This document shows, one piece after another, positions 10,394 through 19,831 of a stretch of 41,856 nt of DNA. The notes under the pieces were generated by a model. It ran no database searches. It saw only the letters and a list, made by a program, of their open reading frames with translations, and was not told where the DNA came from. The translations under genes were made by a program, and so were the position numbers. Source of the DNA: Gemmatimonadota bacterium (GTDB taxonomy: Bacteria; Gemmatimonadota; Gemmatimonadetes; Longimicrobiales; Gaopeijiaceae); NCBI GenBank assembly GCA_029863525.1, contig JAOTVL010000012.1, forward strand, positions 1 to 41,856. Reading direction: 5' to 3'. How positions within the stretch are numbered: position 1 is the first letter of the stretch; the number at the start of each line of letters is the position of its first letter.

Positions 10394-10454
10394 CGCCTCG
10401 ACACGAGATCTTCGCCGGGCGCTCCGCGGCTCGACCTTCGGCCCTGATCCTTCG

Positions 10455-11714
10455 TCACCGACCCAGCATCAGGGGAACCGTGAGCCGAGTCCCGACGCGC
10501 AGGAAGCGCGGACGCACGCTCGGGTTGGCCGCGCGCAGGTCCGACACGCTCACGCCGTACCGCAACGCGATATGCGAGAGGGTCTCGCCGTTGGCCACCG
10601 AATGCTCGACGATCGTCATGCGCCGATCCGGAGGGACGATTGCGTAATTCGCCTCGAAAAGGTCGCCCCGCCCTTCAGGCACGCGCAGCGTATAGGCGAC
10701 GCCCGGCGGTGTGAAGCCGCGGTACAGCTCGGGGTTGAGCCTGCGCACGTCCTCCTCGGTAATCTCCGCGGCCTCGGCGAGCACGTCGAAGGTCGTGCCG
10801 TCCGGCACGGACACCTCGTCGAAGCGGAACGGAGGGTCCGACGCGAGTACGGGATAGCCGTACGCGGTGGGATTCTGTGCGACGAGGATCGCTCCGACGA
10901 GCTTGGGAACGAACTCCCTCGTCTCTCGTGGCCAATGGCGCCGGAGCGCCCAGAACAAGCTGTCGGAGGGCTGGGCGAGGGGAGCATGCTGCCGGAGAAT
11001 TCGACGCGTTCGATTCGGCCCGCCGTTGTAGGCCGCGAGCGCCAGGAACCAGGAATCGAACTCCTGGCGAAGGCTCTCGAGGAACCCGACTGCCGCGGCC
11101 GTGGCCACGAAGGGATCGCGCCTTTGGTCGACGAACGGCCCGACCGCCATGCCCCGTTCGAGGGCCGTGGCGGGCATGAACTGCCACATCCCCACCGCCG
11201 CCGCGTGACTACGCGCCGACGGGTTGTATCCGCTCTCGATCAGGGGCAGGTATCGCAAGGAGGGAGGCATCGAGCGGGCCGCGAGGGCCGAATCGACGGT
11301 TTGTTCGAAGCCTCCCATACGACGCACGAAATCCGGAAACCACGGCCGGGCGGCGTTTTGCCAATAGTCGACCCATCGGTCGACTGCATCCCGGAATTCG
11401 GCGTTTCTCATCACGGACGATGCGAGAAGCTCGTCCACCGTCGGCTCCCCAGAAGGGGGGGCTAGGTATGCGACGTGGGCGGGAGGCCCGAGGTCGGGCT
11501 GCGCGAGCTCGATCCGGGGCATCGCCACCGGAGCGGGCGGCGGCGTCTGCTCGGGCACGGCGGCACATCCGACGGAGGCGAGCACGAACGCGTAGGGGCT
11601 GGCCCACAGCACCTCTCGCGTCCACCTCGCGTCCCGCACGGAGGGGCACAGGAAGCCCCTAGACGTCGACCCGCGCGCGCGCCTCGAGGCGCGACGCCAC
11701 TGCGTAGGGTTCAT
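10455..11714 (-). CDS. Membrane-bound lytic murein transglycosylase (SLT domain plus LysM), MltD-like
   Basis: This enzyme class cuts glycan strands between MurNAc and GlcNAc, forming the 1,6-anhydro product. The product is a predicted lipoprotein with lipobox ASVGC (Cys50 from the first ATG). The long basic region before it suggests the real start may be an internal GTG at 11639 or 11609, but no strong ribosome site decides. The SLT domain contains the catalytic glutamate E160 in LPLIESGYNP, then AVGMWQFMPATA and LALAAYNGGPNRTRRIL. One clear LysM repeat lies at the C-terminus (NGETLSHIALRYGVSVSDL). A short segment near residues 310-345 (PDGTTFDVLAEAAEITEEDV) looks like a degenerate LysM. This domain order matches MltD. 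The gene lies 14 bases downstream of guaB on the same strand. Confidence 0.9.
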   Translation of the reverse strand: MNPTQWRRASRRARGSTSRGFLCPSVRDARWTREVLWASPYAFVLASVGCAAVPEQTPPPAPVAMPRIELAQPDLGPPAHVAYLAPPSGEPTVDELLASSVMRNAEFRDAVDRWVDYWQNAARPWFPDFVRRMGGFEQTVDSALAARSMPPSLRYLPLIESGYNPSARSHAAAVGMWQFMPATALERGMAVGPFVDQRRDPFVATAAAVGFLESLRQEFDSWFLALAAYNGGPNRTRRILRQHAPLAQPSDSLFWALRRHWPRETREFVPKLVGAILVAQNPTAYGYPVLASDPPFRFDEVSVPDGTTFDVLAEAAEITEEDVRRLNPELYRGFTPPGVAYTLRVPEGRGDLFEANYAIVPPDRRMTIVEHSVANGETLSHIALRYGVSVSDLRAANPSVRPRFLRVGTRLTVPLMLGR

Positions 11715-11728
11715 GCAGGAGAATCCGC

Positions 11729-13198
11729 CTACAGGTGGTAGTTGGGAGCCTCACGGGTGATCGTCACGTCGTGAGGGTGCGATTCCCGCAACCCACCCGT
11801 GGTCACCCGATTGAAACGCGTCTCCGTTCGCAACTCCTCGATGGTCCCGACCCCGCAGTAGCCCATAACGCTGCGGAGCCCACCCACGAGTTGGTAGATC
11901 GTGTCGGAGACGGGACCCTTGTAGGGCACGCGTGCCTCGATCCCTTCAGGCACCAGCTTCCTCTTCTCAGCCTCGCCTTCCTGGAAGTATCGATCGGCGG
12001 ATCCCTCTTCCATCGCGGACAGCGAGCCCATGCCGCGCACGGTCTTGAAGCGTCGTCCTTCGAGGAGGAACGACTCGCCCGGAGACTCGTCGGTACCCGC
12101 GAACATCGACCCCATCATTACGGAGTGTGCACCCGCGGCCAGAGCCTTCACGATGTCGCCCGAGTAACGGATTCCACCGTCGGCGATGATCGGGATCTCT
12201 CCGTCGACCCCATCGACCGCGTCCATGATCGCCGAGAGCTGTGGGAGCCCGACGCCGGTCACGACCCTCGTCGTGCAGATGGAGCCCGGCCCGACGCCGA
12301 CCTTCACAGCGTCGACACCGCACGCGGCAAGCGCCCGAGCGCCCTCCACAGTCCCGATGTTGCCACCCACGAGCTGGACGTCGGCGAACGTCCTTCGGAC
12401 GCGCCGTACCGCCTCGAGCACCCCCTCGGAGTGTCCGTGCGCGGTGTCGATGACGAGAACGTCGACGCCGGCTTCCACGAGGCGTTCAGCGCGCACGAGA
12501 TCGGCGTCGGATGCGCCGATCGCGGCTCCGACCCGGAGCCGCCCATGCTCGTCTTTGCACGCGTTCGGGTACATCCGGCGCTTGAAGATGTCCTTCACCG
12601 TGATGAGACCCTTCAGGTGACCTTCGTCGTCGACCACGGGGAGCTTCTCGATCCTGTGCTCGTGCAGGATCGCCTGCGCCTGGCCGAGCGTCGTACCCAC
12701 CGGCACGGTGACGAGGTCACGCGACGTCATCACGGTGGAGATCGGCTTCTCCAGGTCCGCCTCGAACTGGAGGTCGCGATTGGTGATGATCCCGACCAAG
12801 CGCCCGTCCTCCTCGACGATCGGCACGCCGCTGATCGAGAACTTCGACATGAGGGCGTGTGCGTCCTTGAGCCTTCCGTCGGACCTGAGCGTGATGGGAT
12901 TGAGGATCATCCCGCTCTCGGATCTCTTGACCCGATCGACCTCTTCCGCCTGCCGCGCAGGCGTCAGGTTCTTATGGATGATGCCCATGCCGCCTTCGCG
13001 GGCCATCTGAATCGCCATCCCCGACTCGGTCACGGTGTCCATCGCCGCGGCCAGGAGCGGGATCCGGATCTCGATGCCTCGCGTAACCCGGGAGGAGACG
13101 TCGGTGTCTTTCGGATGGACGAGCGAGTGCCCCGGGATCAACAGGACATCATCGAAGGTCAGGGCTTCTTTGACGATGCGGGGGGAGCCTTCAGCCAT
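11729..13198 (-). CDS. guaB: Inosine-5'-monophosphate dehydrogenase GuaB
   Basis: GuaB oxidises IMP to XMP with NAD, the committed step of GMP synthesis. I start it at ATG 13198 (product 489 residues, normal for the family) because AAAGG lies about 11 bases upstream and the sequence then begins just before the conserved [19 protein letters not shown] at 13246 would add 16 atypical residues. The barrel carries the catalytic cysteine loop [15 protein letters not shown] and the flap region [19 protein letters not shown]. Two CBS domains are inserted near residues 95-205 ([22 protein letters not shown] and [20 protein letters not shown], each cut from longer matches). The IMP site [10 protein letters not shown] is intact. 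A good promoter lies about 110 bases upstream. A LysM transglycosylase follows closely. Confidence 0.96.
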   Translation of the reverse strand: MAEGSPRIVKEALTFDDVLLIPGHSLVHPKDTDVSSRVTRGIEIRIPLLAAAMDTVTESGMAIQMAREGGMGIIHKNLTPARQAEEVDRVKRSESGMILNPITLRSDGRLKDAHALMSKFSISGVPIVEEDGRLVGIITNRDLQFEADLEKPISTVMTSRDLVTVPVGTTLGQAQAILHEHRIEKLPVVDDEGHLKGLITVKDIFKRRMYPNACKDEHGRLRVGAAIGASDADLVRAERLVEAGVDVLVIDTAHGHSEGVLEAVRRVRRTFADVQLVGGNIGTVEGARALAACGVDAVKVGVGPGSICTTRVVTGVGLPQLSAIMDAVDGVDGEIPIIADGGIRYSGDIVKALAAGAHSVMMGSMFAGTDESPGESFLLEGRRFKTVRGMGSLSAMEEGSADRYFQEGEAEKRKLVPEGIEARVPYKGPVSDTIYQLVGGLRSVMGYCGVGTIEELRTETRFNRVTTGGLRESHPHDVTITREAPNYHL

Positions 13199-13312
13199 CG
13201 GGGCTTCGACCTTTCTGCGAATGCGAACGCCCGCATCCGGAGACAAGCCTTCGGTCGGTCGGAGCGGGCGCGAGAAGACGGCTCTGGGGGAGCCTCGTTG
13301 GTGTCATAGGAG

Positions 13313-13341
13313 ACGATATCCGGAGAGTCCGGGAGCGTCAA
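13313..13341 (-). promoter_or_regulatory. Candidate sigma-70-type promoter for guaB
   Basis: Read on the minus strand, TTGACG (13341-13336, 5/6 to consensus) is followed by a 17-base spacer and TATCGT (13318-13313, 4/6). It lies between the end of the upstream 181-residue gene and the guaB start, leaving an untranslated leader of about 108 bases. The position, spacing and lack of a better candidate support it. It is a pattern match only. Confidence 0.5.
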
Positions 13342-13357
13342 CGCCGCGGTGACGGCG

Positions 13358-13903
13358 TCAGTCCGTCGGCCCCTCCTCGTCCCGGCCGCCCGACGGTGGC
13401 TTCCCGGCCCCCGTCGTTCCACCCCCGGAGTCCGCCGCGCCGGAGCCGTCCGAACTCGACGGCGAGGTCGCCGCAGAGCCGTCGGTGCCGGGCCCGGGAC
13501 CCGCCGCGCGCCGTTTCCTCGGGTCGGCCTCGATCCGCCGTCCCGTATCGTGACCTTCCGCCCCTCGGGGTTCCACCGCCGGGTCGCTTCCCCCCTCGTC
13601 GACCTCGAGTACTTGCCCCAGATCGTCCAGGATCTGCCGACCGGCGCTGGAAACGCCTGACAGGACCCGGTCCGCGGCCGAGATGAGCTGGAACGCTTCC
13701 CGGATCGTGCTGGGGCTCACGGCGCGCCGACGGAGCTTGTCCTCCAGCCCCTCCGCAAACTTTTGCAGACCGGATGAACTGACACCACCGGCGGCGACGT
13801 ACTTCGACTCGAGGAACTCGATGTAGTCGAGCACTTGGTAGATCTGCTCGTCAGGCAGACTCTCGATCTTTCGGATCAAGCGCTGACGGAGGACGTCGTG
13901 CAT
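13358..13903 (-). CDS. Uncharacterised protein with low-complexity acidic/Gly-Ser tail
   Basis: I do not recognise this 181-residue protein. The first ~105 residues are helical and charged (LRQRLIRKIESLPDEQIYQV, then LDYIEFLESKYVA), like small proteins that bind partners through a helical hairpin. The region IREAFQLISAADRVLSG continues the helical pattern. From about residue 110 the chain becomes Gly-, Ser-, Pro- and Asp-rich, with no predicted structure, and ends EEGPTD. There is no signal peptide or membrane segment, so it should be cytosolic. The ribosome site is poor. It is transcribed toward guaB, 159 bases away, but guaB seems to have its own promoter. The frame is kept with strong third-position GC, which supports a real gene. 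Confidence 0.7.
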   Translation of the reverse strand: MHDVLRQRLIRKIESLPDEQIYQVLDYIEFLESKYVAAGGVSSSGLQKFAEGLEDKLRRRAVSPSTIREAFQLISAADRVLSGVSSAGRQILDDLGQVLEVDEGGSDPAVEPRGAEGHDTGRRIEADPRKRRAAGPGPGTDGSAATSPSSSDGSGAADSGGGTTGAGKPPSGGRDEEGPTD

Positions 13904-14000
13904 GGGTCTCGCTCGCGTTTCGGACGTTCTGCCTAAGTCTAACGGTCCCGAATCTCATCGGCAGCCTTGCTCGGATCGGCAATCCCGATAAGCTCCACGC

Positions 14001-14825
14001 ATGTCCTTCCTCCCGCTCCGACCGGTCCCAGTCGCCGATGCCGCCGCCTCCGTCTACGACGAGTGGCTCGACTGGCTTCGAGCAGCACTCGAAGATCCCG
14101 ACTGCGACAGAAATGAGCTCTGCCGGACGATCCTGACCGACCTCTACTTCCCCGGCCTCGCCAGGGTCGATCCTGCCGAGCTCCCGATCTCGACGAGGGT
14201 GGCCATCACCCAGATGGATCCGCGGAATGTCACGCTCGAGCCGGAGTATTATCAGGAGATCGACCTCGAGCGTTACGCGCCCCGGAAGCCCCTATTGTGG
14301 CTTTGGGAGATGTTCGACAGGAGTGCTCTGGGTGAGAACGTCGAATTGGGAATACACTTTCGCCGGATCCTCGCCAAGCATGTCTTCGCGCGGTGCGGGA
14401 AGAACTTCAAGGCGTTCACTCATGTTCGCGTGTCGTACGGCTACAATCTGGAAATCGGCGACGGCGTGGTGATTCATCGCCACGTACTGCTGGACGACCG
14501 AGGGGGCATCGAGATCGGGGACGGATCATCGGTCTCGGACTTCGCCAACATCTATTCGCACTCGCACAACATCGTCGACGGGCGGATCGTGTACCTGCCC
14601 AAAACGGTCATCGGGAAGGGCGTGCGCATCACCTACCACGCGACGATCCTCGCGGGTACGCACGTCGCGGACGACTCGATGGTCGGGGCGGGCTCCTTGC
14701 TCACGAGGAGCACCGAGCCGCACTGGGTCTACGTCGGCGTTCCTGCGCGGAAGGTCAAAGAAAAGCCGGCCGGAGAGCGCGCGAACAAGGCGCCGCCCAC
14801 CGGCGATCCGATGGCAGAGGACTGA
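14001..14825 (+). CDS. Left-handed beta-helix (hexapeptide) acyltransferase
   Basis: This looks like a member of the maltose/nodulation (NodL/LacA-type) acetyltransferase superfamily, which moves acyl groups from CoA to sugars or other small hydroxyl compounds. The first ~115 residues are helical and not distinctive. Hexapeptide-repeat coils then run from about residue 115 to 250, with typical phrases LEIGDGVVIHRHVLLDD, IEIGDGSSVSDFANIYSHSH (His as likely catalytic base), VIGKGVRITYHATILAGTHV and SMVGAGSLLTRS. The end YVGVPARKVKEKP is the usual closing motif of the family. It is 274 residues long, longer than simple acetyltransferases because of the N-terminal extension. Its substrate cannot be read from sequence. 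It converges with acs 8 bases away. The start has no clear ribosome site. Confidence 0.85.
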   Translation: MSFLPLRPVPVADAAASVYDEWLDWLRAALEDPDCDRNELCRTILTDLYFPGLARVDPAELPISTRVAITQMDPRNVTLEPEYYQEIDLERYAPRKPLLWLWEMFDRSALGENVELGIHFRRILAKHVFARCGKNFKAFTHVRVSYGYNLEIGDGVVIHRHVLLDDRGGIEIGDGSSVSDFANIYSHSHNIVDGRIVYLPKTVIGKGVRITYHATILAGTHVADDSMVGAGSLLTRSTEPHWVYVGVPARKVKEKPAGERANKAPPTGDPMAED

Positions 14826-14833
14826 GCGCGGCC

Positions 14834-16789
14834 CTAGCCTTCCTCCGCCTCGTGCTGCTTCTGCAGTCTCCGCACGACCGCCGGGTCCGCGAGCGTCGTG
14901 GTGTCGCCCACCGCTCGGCCCTCCGCAATGTCTCGGAGCAACCGCCGCATGATCTTCCCGGATCGGGTCTTCGGAAGATCCGCGGTCAGCACCACCATCT
15001 CCGGCTTCGCGATCGCGCCGATCTTCTTCCCCACGTGCTCGCGCAGCTCGGCGACCAAGGCGTCACTTCCGTCCACACCTTCCTTGAGGGTGACGAAGGC
15101 GGCGATGGACTCACCCTTGATCTCGTGGCCCTTGCCGACGACGGCGGACTCGGCGACCGCCGGGTGGTCGACCAACGCGCTTTCGACCTCCGACGTTCCA
15201 ATCCGGTGTCCCGCAACGTTCAACACGTCATCGACCCGGCCCAGAATCCAGAAGTAGTCGTCGCCGTCGCGCTTCGCTCCGTCGCCCGCGAAGTAGATGT
15301 TCTCCCACTTCGACCAATACGTGTTCTTGAAGCGCTCGTCGTCGCCCCACACAGTGCGCAGCATGGACGGCCACGGCTCGGTGATGGCCAGGTAGCCGGC
15401 CTGCGTCTCGTCGCCCTCGTCGTCGAGAATGGTGGCCTCGATTCCGGGGAACGGCCGAGTTGCCGTACCGGGCTTCGTCTCGGTCACGCCCGGCAGCGGC
15501 GTGATCATGATTCCGCCGGTCTCGGTCTGCCACCAAGTGTCGACGATCGGGCAGCGCCCGCCGCCGATCACATGGTGGTACCACATCCACGCCTCGGGAT
15601 TGATCGGTTCGCCGACGGTTCCGAGAAGTCTAAGGGACGAGAGGTCGTATTTCGCCGGCCACTCGTCTCCCCAGCGCATGAAGGCCCGAATCGCGGTCGG
15701 AGCCGTGTAGAAGATCGTGACCGCGTAGCGCTCGCAGAGATCCCAGAAGCGGCCCCGGTCAGGGTGGTCCGGCGCACCCTCGTACATGACCACCTGGGCG
15801 CAGTTGGCGAGTGGACCGTACACGATGTAGCTGTGCCCCGTGATCCAGCCGACGTCGGCGGTGCACCAGTACACATCCTCGTCATGTAGATCGAAGACCG
15901 CCTGCGTCGTCGCGTACACCTGCGTCAGGTATCCGCCGGTCGTGTGCACCACGCCCTTCGGTTTCCCTGTCGTACCTGACGTGTAGAGGATGAACAGCGT
16001 GTCCTCGGCGTCCATCTCCTCGGCCGGGCACTCCGGGTCCGCTTCGGCGACCAGATCGTGGTACCAGTGGTCCCGGCCCGCGACCATCGTCACACCGGTC
16101 TGCTCGCTCAGGTCCCCGCCACGGGCCACGACCACGACGCTTTCGACCGTCGGGGAGGCATCCAACGCCTCGTCCGCGTTTTCTTTCAACGGAACGATGG
16201 TCCCCCTTCTCCAACCCCCGTCGGCCGTCACCAGCACCTTCGACTCAGCGTCGTTGTTCCGATCCGCGAGCGATTCCGGACTGAAGCCGCCGAACACGAC
16301 GGAGTGGATCGCCCCGATCCGTGTGCAGGCCAACATGGCGATCGCGGCCTCGGGAATCATCGGAAGGTAGATCGTGACTCGGTCTCCCTTCTGCACGCCG
16401 AGTCCCCTGAGGGCGTTCGCGAACAGGCAGACTTCTCTGTGGAGCTCGGCGTAGCTGTAGCGCTTGGTGTCACCGGGCTCACCCTCCCACAGCAGCGCTG
16501 TGCGTTCGCCTCGGCCCGCCGCGAGATGCCGGTCGAGGCAGTTGTACGAGACGTTGAGCTTGCCCCCCAGGAACCACTTCGCGTACGGAGGATTCCACTC
16601 AAGGACCCGTCTCCACGGCTCGAACCACTCGAGCTGCTCGGCCCACTCGGCCCAGTATCGTTCCCGGTCGTCCCCTGCCCGACGGTAAATCGACGCGTCG
16701 ACCACCGCGGTCGCGGCGAAGTCGGCGGGAGGAGGGAAGCGGCGATCCTCCTGCAGCAGGTCGTCGAAGGCACCGGTGTCACGACTCAT
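14834..16789 (-). CDS. acs: Acetyl-coenzyme A synthetase
   Basis: Acs activates acetate to acetyl-AMP and then acetyl-CoA. I start it at ATG 16789, where GAGAG sits about 8 bases upstream and the product is 651 residues, the usual length; the open frame continues 126 codons further upstream into the next gene and that part is not family-like. The early part carries [11 protein letters not shown] and [10 protein letters not shown]. The adenylation motifs are complete: [57 protein letters not shown], and the A10 lysine in [18 protein letters not shown]. That lysine is the usual site of regulatory acetylation, so the enzyme may be controlled that way. It lies 79 bases downstream of a 194-residue gene on the same strand. 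Confidence 0.97.
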   Translation of the reverse strand: MSRDTGAFDDLLQEDRRFPPPADFAATAVVDASIYRRAGDDRERYWAEWAEQLEWFEPWRRVLEWNPPYAKWFLGGKLNVSYNCLDRHLAAGRGERTALLWEGEPGDTKRYSYAELHREVCLFANALRGLGVQKGDRVTIYLPMIPEAAIAMLACTRIGAIHSVVFGGFSPESLADRNNDAESKVLVTADGGWRRGTIVPLKENADEALDASPTVESVVVVARGGDLSEQTGVTMVAGRDHWYHDLVAEADPECPAEEMDAEDTLFILYTSGTTGKPKGVVHTTGGYLTQVYATTQAVFDLHDEDVYWCTADVGWITGHSYIVYGPLANCAQVVMYEGAPDHPDRGRFWDLCERYAVTIFYTAPTAIRAFMRWGDEWPAKYDLSSLRLLGTVGEPINPEAWMWYHHVIGGGRCPIVDTWWQTETGGIMITPLPGVTETKPGTATRPFPGIEATILDDEGDETQAGYLAITEPWPSMLRTVWGDDERFKNTYWSKWENIYFAGDGAKRDGDDYFWILGRVDDVLNVAGHRIGTSEVESALVDHPAVAESAVVGKGHEIKGESIAAFVTLKEGVDGSDALVAELREHVGKKIGAIAKPEMVVLTADLPKTRSGKIMRRLLRDIAEGRAVGDTTTLADPAVVRRLQKQHEAEEG

Positions 16790-16868
16790 CGGCCATCTCT
16801 CGTTTTCAAGGCGGGGGCTCCGTCGCGGCCCAATCTGCACCGCCCGACCGTAGGAGCAAGCACCCACG

Positions 16869-17453
16869 TCACGGGATCGGGGTCCCGTTCGGAGCTTCGG
16901 GCGGGGAAAAACGGGAGATTTCGGGAGCCCCGAGCAGCCGTTCGAAGCCCCGCACGGTCTCGTCGGCGAACGCGGCCACCCCGCCCCCGCCTGCCGCGAT
17001 GGCGCGTTTCGGAATCCGCACCTTGAATCGGACCTCCGTCTCCGCCTCGACCGTCTCGTGGGCGGCGTCCAAGAGCCGCAGCCGTAGCGTAATGGGGCGT
17101 TTGTGGCGCTGATCGAGCTCTCGAGCCGACGCGTCCGCAAAGGCGCCGAGTGCGCGCTCCGCATCACCCATCGTCCCGAGCTGCACCAGGTCGACGACCA
17201 GGGCGAGATTGCCGGTCAGCCCCCGTCCGGTTTCGTCGAGGTAGACGTCCACGCTGACGAAATCCGGTCCGTCATCAGGGTGGAAAAATAGGTAGGCACT
17301 CCGAGTGGACTCTCCCTCCCAGCGCCCCTCGAACTGGTGGCTCGTAGTCTTCTGCAGCCCTGACAGCGACCAGCCCCGGGCTTCCACGCCCCGGCGGATC
17401 GCATCGATCAACGGCTCCAACGTGAGGATCGATCCATCGTCGAACGAGGTCAC
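16869..17453 (-). CDS. Uncharacterised cytosolic protein
   Basis: I do not recognise this 194-residue protein. It begins with a helical stretch ([17 protein letters not shown]), then alternating strands typical of a small alpha/beta or START-like sandwich ([61 protein letters not shown]). A helix ([15 protein letters not shown]) and a Pro-rich end follow. There is no signal peptide or membrane segment. It starts with GTG, with a GAGGG run very close to it. It lies divergent from the Fur-family gene, sharing a 92-137 base upstream region, and just ahead of acs on the same strand. Function is unknown; co-transcription with acs is possible. Confidence 0.7.
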   Translation of the reverse strand: MTSFDDGSILTLEPLIDAIRRGVEARGWSLSGLQKTTSHQFEGRWEGESTRSAYLFFHPDDGPDFVSVDVYLDETGRGLTGNLALVVDLVQLGTMGDAERALGAFADASARELDQRHKRPITLRLRLLDAAHETVEAETEVRFKVRIPKRAIAAGGGGVAAFADETVRGFERLLGAPEISRFSPPEAPNGTPIP

Positions 17454-17507
17454 GCCCTCACTCGCCCATTCGGTCGAATTTCCTGATTCTTGGACATGAC
17501 GATCCTG

Positions 17508-17537
17508 TTGACACTTCTTTCAAAGCCCATGTAAAGT
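17508..17537 (+). promoter_or_regulatory. Candidate promoter of the Fur-family regulator
   Basis: A perfect TTGACA (17508-17513) is followed after 18 bases by TAAAGT (17532-17537, 4/6 to TATAAT). Transcription would start near 17544, which would make an ATG at 17546 almost leaderless and favours the ATG at 17591 as the translation start. The element overlaps an inverted repeat. Confidence 0.55.
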
Positions 17538-17539
17538 GT
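17511..17539. promoter_or_regulatory. Inverted repeat overlapping the Fur-family gene promoter, possible operator
   Basis: Arms ACACTT (17511-17516) and AAGTGT (17534-17539) are exact reverse complements 17 bases apart. The adjacent CTTTCAAAG (17517-17525) is itself symmetrical around its central base. The repeat covers the whole spacer and most of the -10 element, a position where bound repressor would block transcription. It does not match the classic PerR or Fur consensus closely. Autoregulation is inferred from position and from habits of the family. Confidence 0.4.
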
Positions 17540-17590
17540 GGGCTGATGAACGGTCACGAAGCGCAGCCGAGAGAGCGAAGAATCCCGAAA

Positions 17591-18055
17591 ATGTCGACGA
17601 GCACCCAATCCAGCGACGTCCGTCTCAGGGCGGCGCTCGAAGCCGGCGGCCAACGCTTCACCCCGCAGCGGGCCGCGGTCTTCACGTACCTCGTGAACAC
17701 GGAGTCGCATCCGACTGCGGACGAAGTCTATTCGGCGGTACAGGAACTGCTCCCGACGATCTCGCTGGCAACCGTGTACAAGAGCCTCGAAACGCTCGTC
17801 GGTTGTGGGCTGGCGGTCAAGCTGACCTTCGCGGACCATTCCGCTCGGTACGATGGACGGACCGATCCCCACCACCATGCCCGTTGTCTCGTATGCGGAC
17901 GCGTGATGGATCTGGTGGGTGGCATCCCGGAGGCGGACATCGAGCCGCTCCGCGACGAAGCCGCGGGTTTCACCGTGACCGGGTACAGGCTCGAGCTTTC
18001 CGGATACTGCTCCGGATGCCTGCCCGAGGACGGGCCCGCGCCTGCCCTCGCCTGA
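17591..18055 (+). CDS. Fur-family metalloregulator, PerR-like
   Basis: This is a metal-binding repressor that probably controls peroxide stress or metal genes. The start at ATG 17591 gives 154 residues; an ATG at 17546 would add 15 and sits almost on the predicted transcription start. The winged helix is seen in RFTPQRAAVFTYLV and ISLATVYKSLETLV. The structural zinc pairs are CLVC and CSGC. The regulatory site carries His in SHPTADEVY, Asp in ARYDGR, the HHHARC cluster, and Asp in CGRVMDL. PerR has Asp at that last position and Fur has Glu, so the residues favour a PerR-type sensor; this is inference from known family members. dacB follows 18 bases later on the same strand and may be co-transcribed. 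Confidence 0.9.
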   Translation: MSTSTQSSDVRLRAALEAGGQRFTPQRAAVFTYLVNTESHPTADEVYSAVQELLPTISLATVYKSLETLVGCGLAVKLTFADHSARYDGRTDPHHHARCLVCGRVMDLVGGIPEADIEPLRDEAAGFTVTGYRLELSGYCSGCLPEDGPAPALA

Positions 18056-18073
18056 CGACTCGACCCTCCTCCC

Positions 18074-19816
18074 GTGAAGACGCCTCGACCCCTTGCGCTC
18101 CGCCACGTGCGTCGGCGCATAGGGGGAGTCGCCGTCGCCCTCGCGGTCGCGTGCTCGTGGGCATCGCCGGGATCGGGTCAGGATGCCGAGCCTTTCGGGA
18201 ATTCGCTGCAGGACGTGTTCGACAGCTACCGGTGGGGCGATGCGCAGTGGAGTGCACTCGTGGTGTCCGTGGACACCCGCGATACGCTCTTCGCTGTCGG
18301 GGCCGACACACCCCTGGCGCCGGCCTCCAACATCAAGCTCCTGACGACCGCCGCGGCGCTCCACATCCTCGGACCGGAATACCGTTTCCAAACGTGGGTC
18401 ATGGCCGACGGTGCGATCGACGACGGCGTGCTGCTCGGAGATCTGGTCGTGTACGGGACCGGAGATCCGGGGATCTCGGACCGCTACTACGGGGCGAAGG
18501 ACGAGGTCTTCCAGCGGCTGGCCGATCAGCTCGAGCGGGCCGGGATCCACACGGTCACGGGAGACCTCGTCGCGGATGCTTCGTACTTCGAGGGACCGCT
18601 GCGTGATCCGGGTTGGGACCGACGCGACCTGAACGAGCACTTCACCGCTGGCGTCTCGGCGCTGTCGTTCAACGAGAACGTCGTCTCCTTCCGCATCCGT
18701 CCGGGGGAAGTCGAGCAGCCTCCGATCGTCGAGACGATCCCGTCTCACTCGGCGCTGGTCGTCGAGAATTCGGCTGAGACGGTGACGGGCCGCGCTCGCC
18801 CACGCCTGGCGATCCTCAGGGACGATCCGCTGGAGCCCGTTCGCATCGAAGGACGGCTGCAGGCGGGTTCGCGCGACGTCTGGCGTCAGATGACCGTCGC
18901 CGTGCCTGGGGACTTCTTCGCGGCCTCCTTTCGCGCGACGCTCGGAGAGCGCGGCATCGTCATCGAAGGTGACAATCGGACAGTAGCCCGTTCCGACCTC
19001 TCTGCGCTCCCCTCGATTTCGGCGCCGGCCCTGGGACGACCGGGCCCACGCGTCGTCGCGCATCACGTCTCGAGACCGCTTTCGGACTACGTCGAGGTGG
19101 TCAACAAGGAGAGCAACAATCTCTTCGCCGAGTTGATCTTCCGTGCGATCGGGCGAGCCTCGGAAGGAGCCGGCTCCGCGGATGCAGCGGCCCTCGCCAT
19201 CGGCCGCACCCTCCACGAGATCGGCGTCGACACAACGGGCCTGGTCCAAGTGGACGGCTCCGGGCTCTCCGGGCGAAACCGCGTCAGCGCAGCCCACTTC
19301 GTCCAGACGATCGGGCAGATGAGCGAAGGGCCCCTCTGGCCGGAGTACTGGGCGTCGCTGCCCCGGGCGGGCACGCGGTACGAGCTCGGTCGGATGTACC
19401 GCACCGCGGCCGCGGGCAATCTCCGGGCGAAGACGGGCACCATCCGCGGAGTATCCGCGCTGAGCGGTATGGTGCGCTCACGGGACGGGGAACGTCTGGC
19501 GTTCTCCCTCATCGTCAACGGTTCGCCTTCGCAAAGTCGGGCGAAGCGACTGGAGAACCAGATCGGAGCGCGGCTCGCCGAGTACACGAGGCCCGAAGGA
19601 TTCGCTCCCACGATGGTGGCCGAAGAGACGCCTCCCCCGTCGCGCGCCACCGCGTTCGCCGACCGTCATCGCATATCGCGCGGGGAAAGCCTGTCGGAGA
19701 TCGCGCAGCGCTACGGCGTCACCACCGCGGAGATCCTCGAGCTGAACCCGAGGGTCCGGGCAAATCGGATCATCGCCGGTCAGTGGATCGAGCTGCCAAA
19801 GAAGGGTGGCTCGTAG
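18074..19816 (+). CDS. dacB: D-alanyl-D-alanine carboxypeptidase/endopeptidase (PBP4, S13) with C-terminal LysM
   Basis: PBP4-type enzymes trim D-Ala from stem peptides and cut 4,3 cross-links in the periplasm. The protein has a Sec signal (hydrophobic core GGVAVALAVACSW) and the three penicillin-binding motifs. These are S85-N-I-K88 in PASNIKLLTT, SNN in NKESNNLFAEL, and KTG in LRAKTGTIRGVSALSG. The large gap between SxxK and SxN holds the insert domain usual in S13 enzymes. A LysM repeat closes the protein (HRISRGESLSEIAQRYG, then ILELNPRV) at about residues 535-577. Ordinary PBP4 lacks it, so here the enzyme carries its own glycan-binding module. The start is GTG 18074 with no clear ribosome site. 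It converges on an 83-residue gene 15 bases away. Confidence 0.93.
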   Translation: MKTPRPLALRHVRRRIGGVAVALAVACSWASPGSGQDAEPFGNSLQDVFDSYRWGDAQWSALVVSVDTRDTLFAVGADTPLAPASNIKLLTTAAALHILGPEYRFQTWVMADGAIDDGVLLGDLVVYGTGDPGISDRYYGAKDEVFQRLADQLERAGIHTVTGDLVADASYFEGPLRDPGWDRRDLNEHFTAGVSALSFNENVVSFRIRPGEVEQPPIVETIPSHSALVVENSAETVTGRARPRLAILRDDPLEPVRIEGRLQAGSRDVWRQMTVAVPGDFFAASFRATLGERGIVIEGDNRTVARSDLSALPSISAPALGRPGPRVVAHHVSRPLSDYVEVVNKESNNLFAELIFRAIGRASEGAGSADAAALAIGRTLHEIGVDTTGLVQVDGSGLSGRNRVSAAHFVQTIGQMSEGPLWPEYWASLPRAGTRYELGRMYRTAAAGNLRAKTGTIRGVSALSGMVRSRDGERLAFSLIVNGSPSQSRAKRLENQIGARLAEYTRPEGFAPTMVAEETPPPSRATAFADRHRISRGESLSEIAQRYGVTTAEILELNPRVRANRIIAGQWIELPKKGGS

Positions 19817-19831
19817 CACCGAACCCGGGAG

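Noticed and set aside
10394-10454. Terminator between convergent moaC and the transglycosylase gene
   Set aside because: Only short, imperfect stems were found and no T-run, so no intrinsic terminator is supported.
11735-13309. Plus-strand open frame of 524 codons opposite guaB
   Set aside because: guaB is certain on the minus strand; the opposite frame has no family-like segment.
14393-15889. Plus-strand 498-codon frame through the acyltransferase and acs
   Set aside because: It runs out of frame in one gene and antisense in the other; both real genes have complete motifs.
16790-17167. N-terminal extension (126 codons) of the acs frame
   Set aside because: It overlaps the 194-residue gene in another frame and would make Acs much longer than its family. 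ATG 16789 gives the standard length and has a ribosome site.
17450-19297. Minus-strand 615-codon frame opposite the Fur-family gene and dacB
   Set aside because: It is the shadow of two recognised plus-strand genes.
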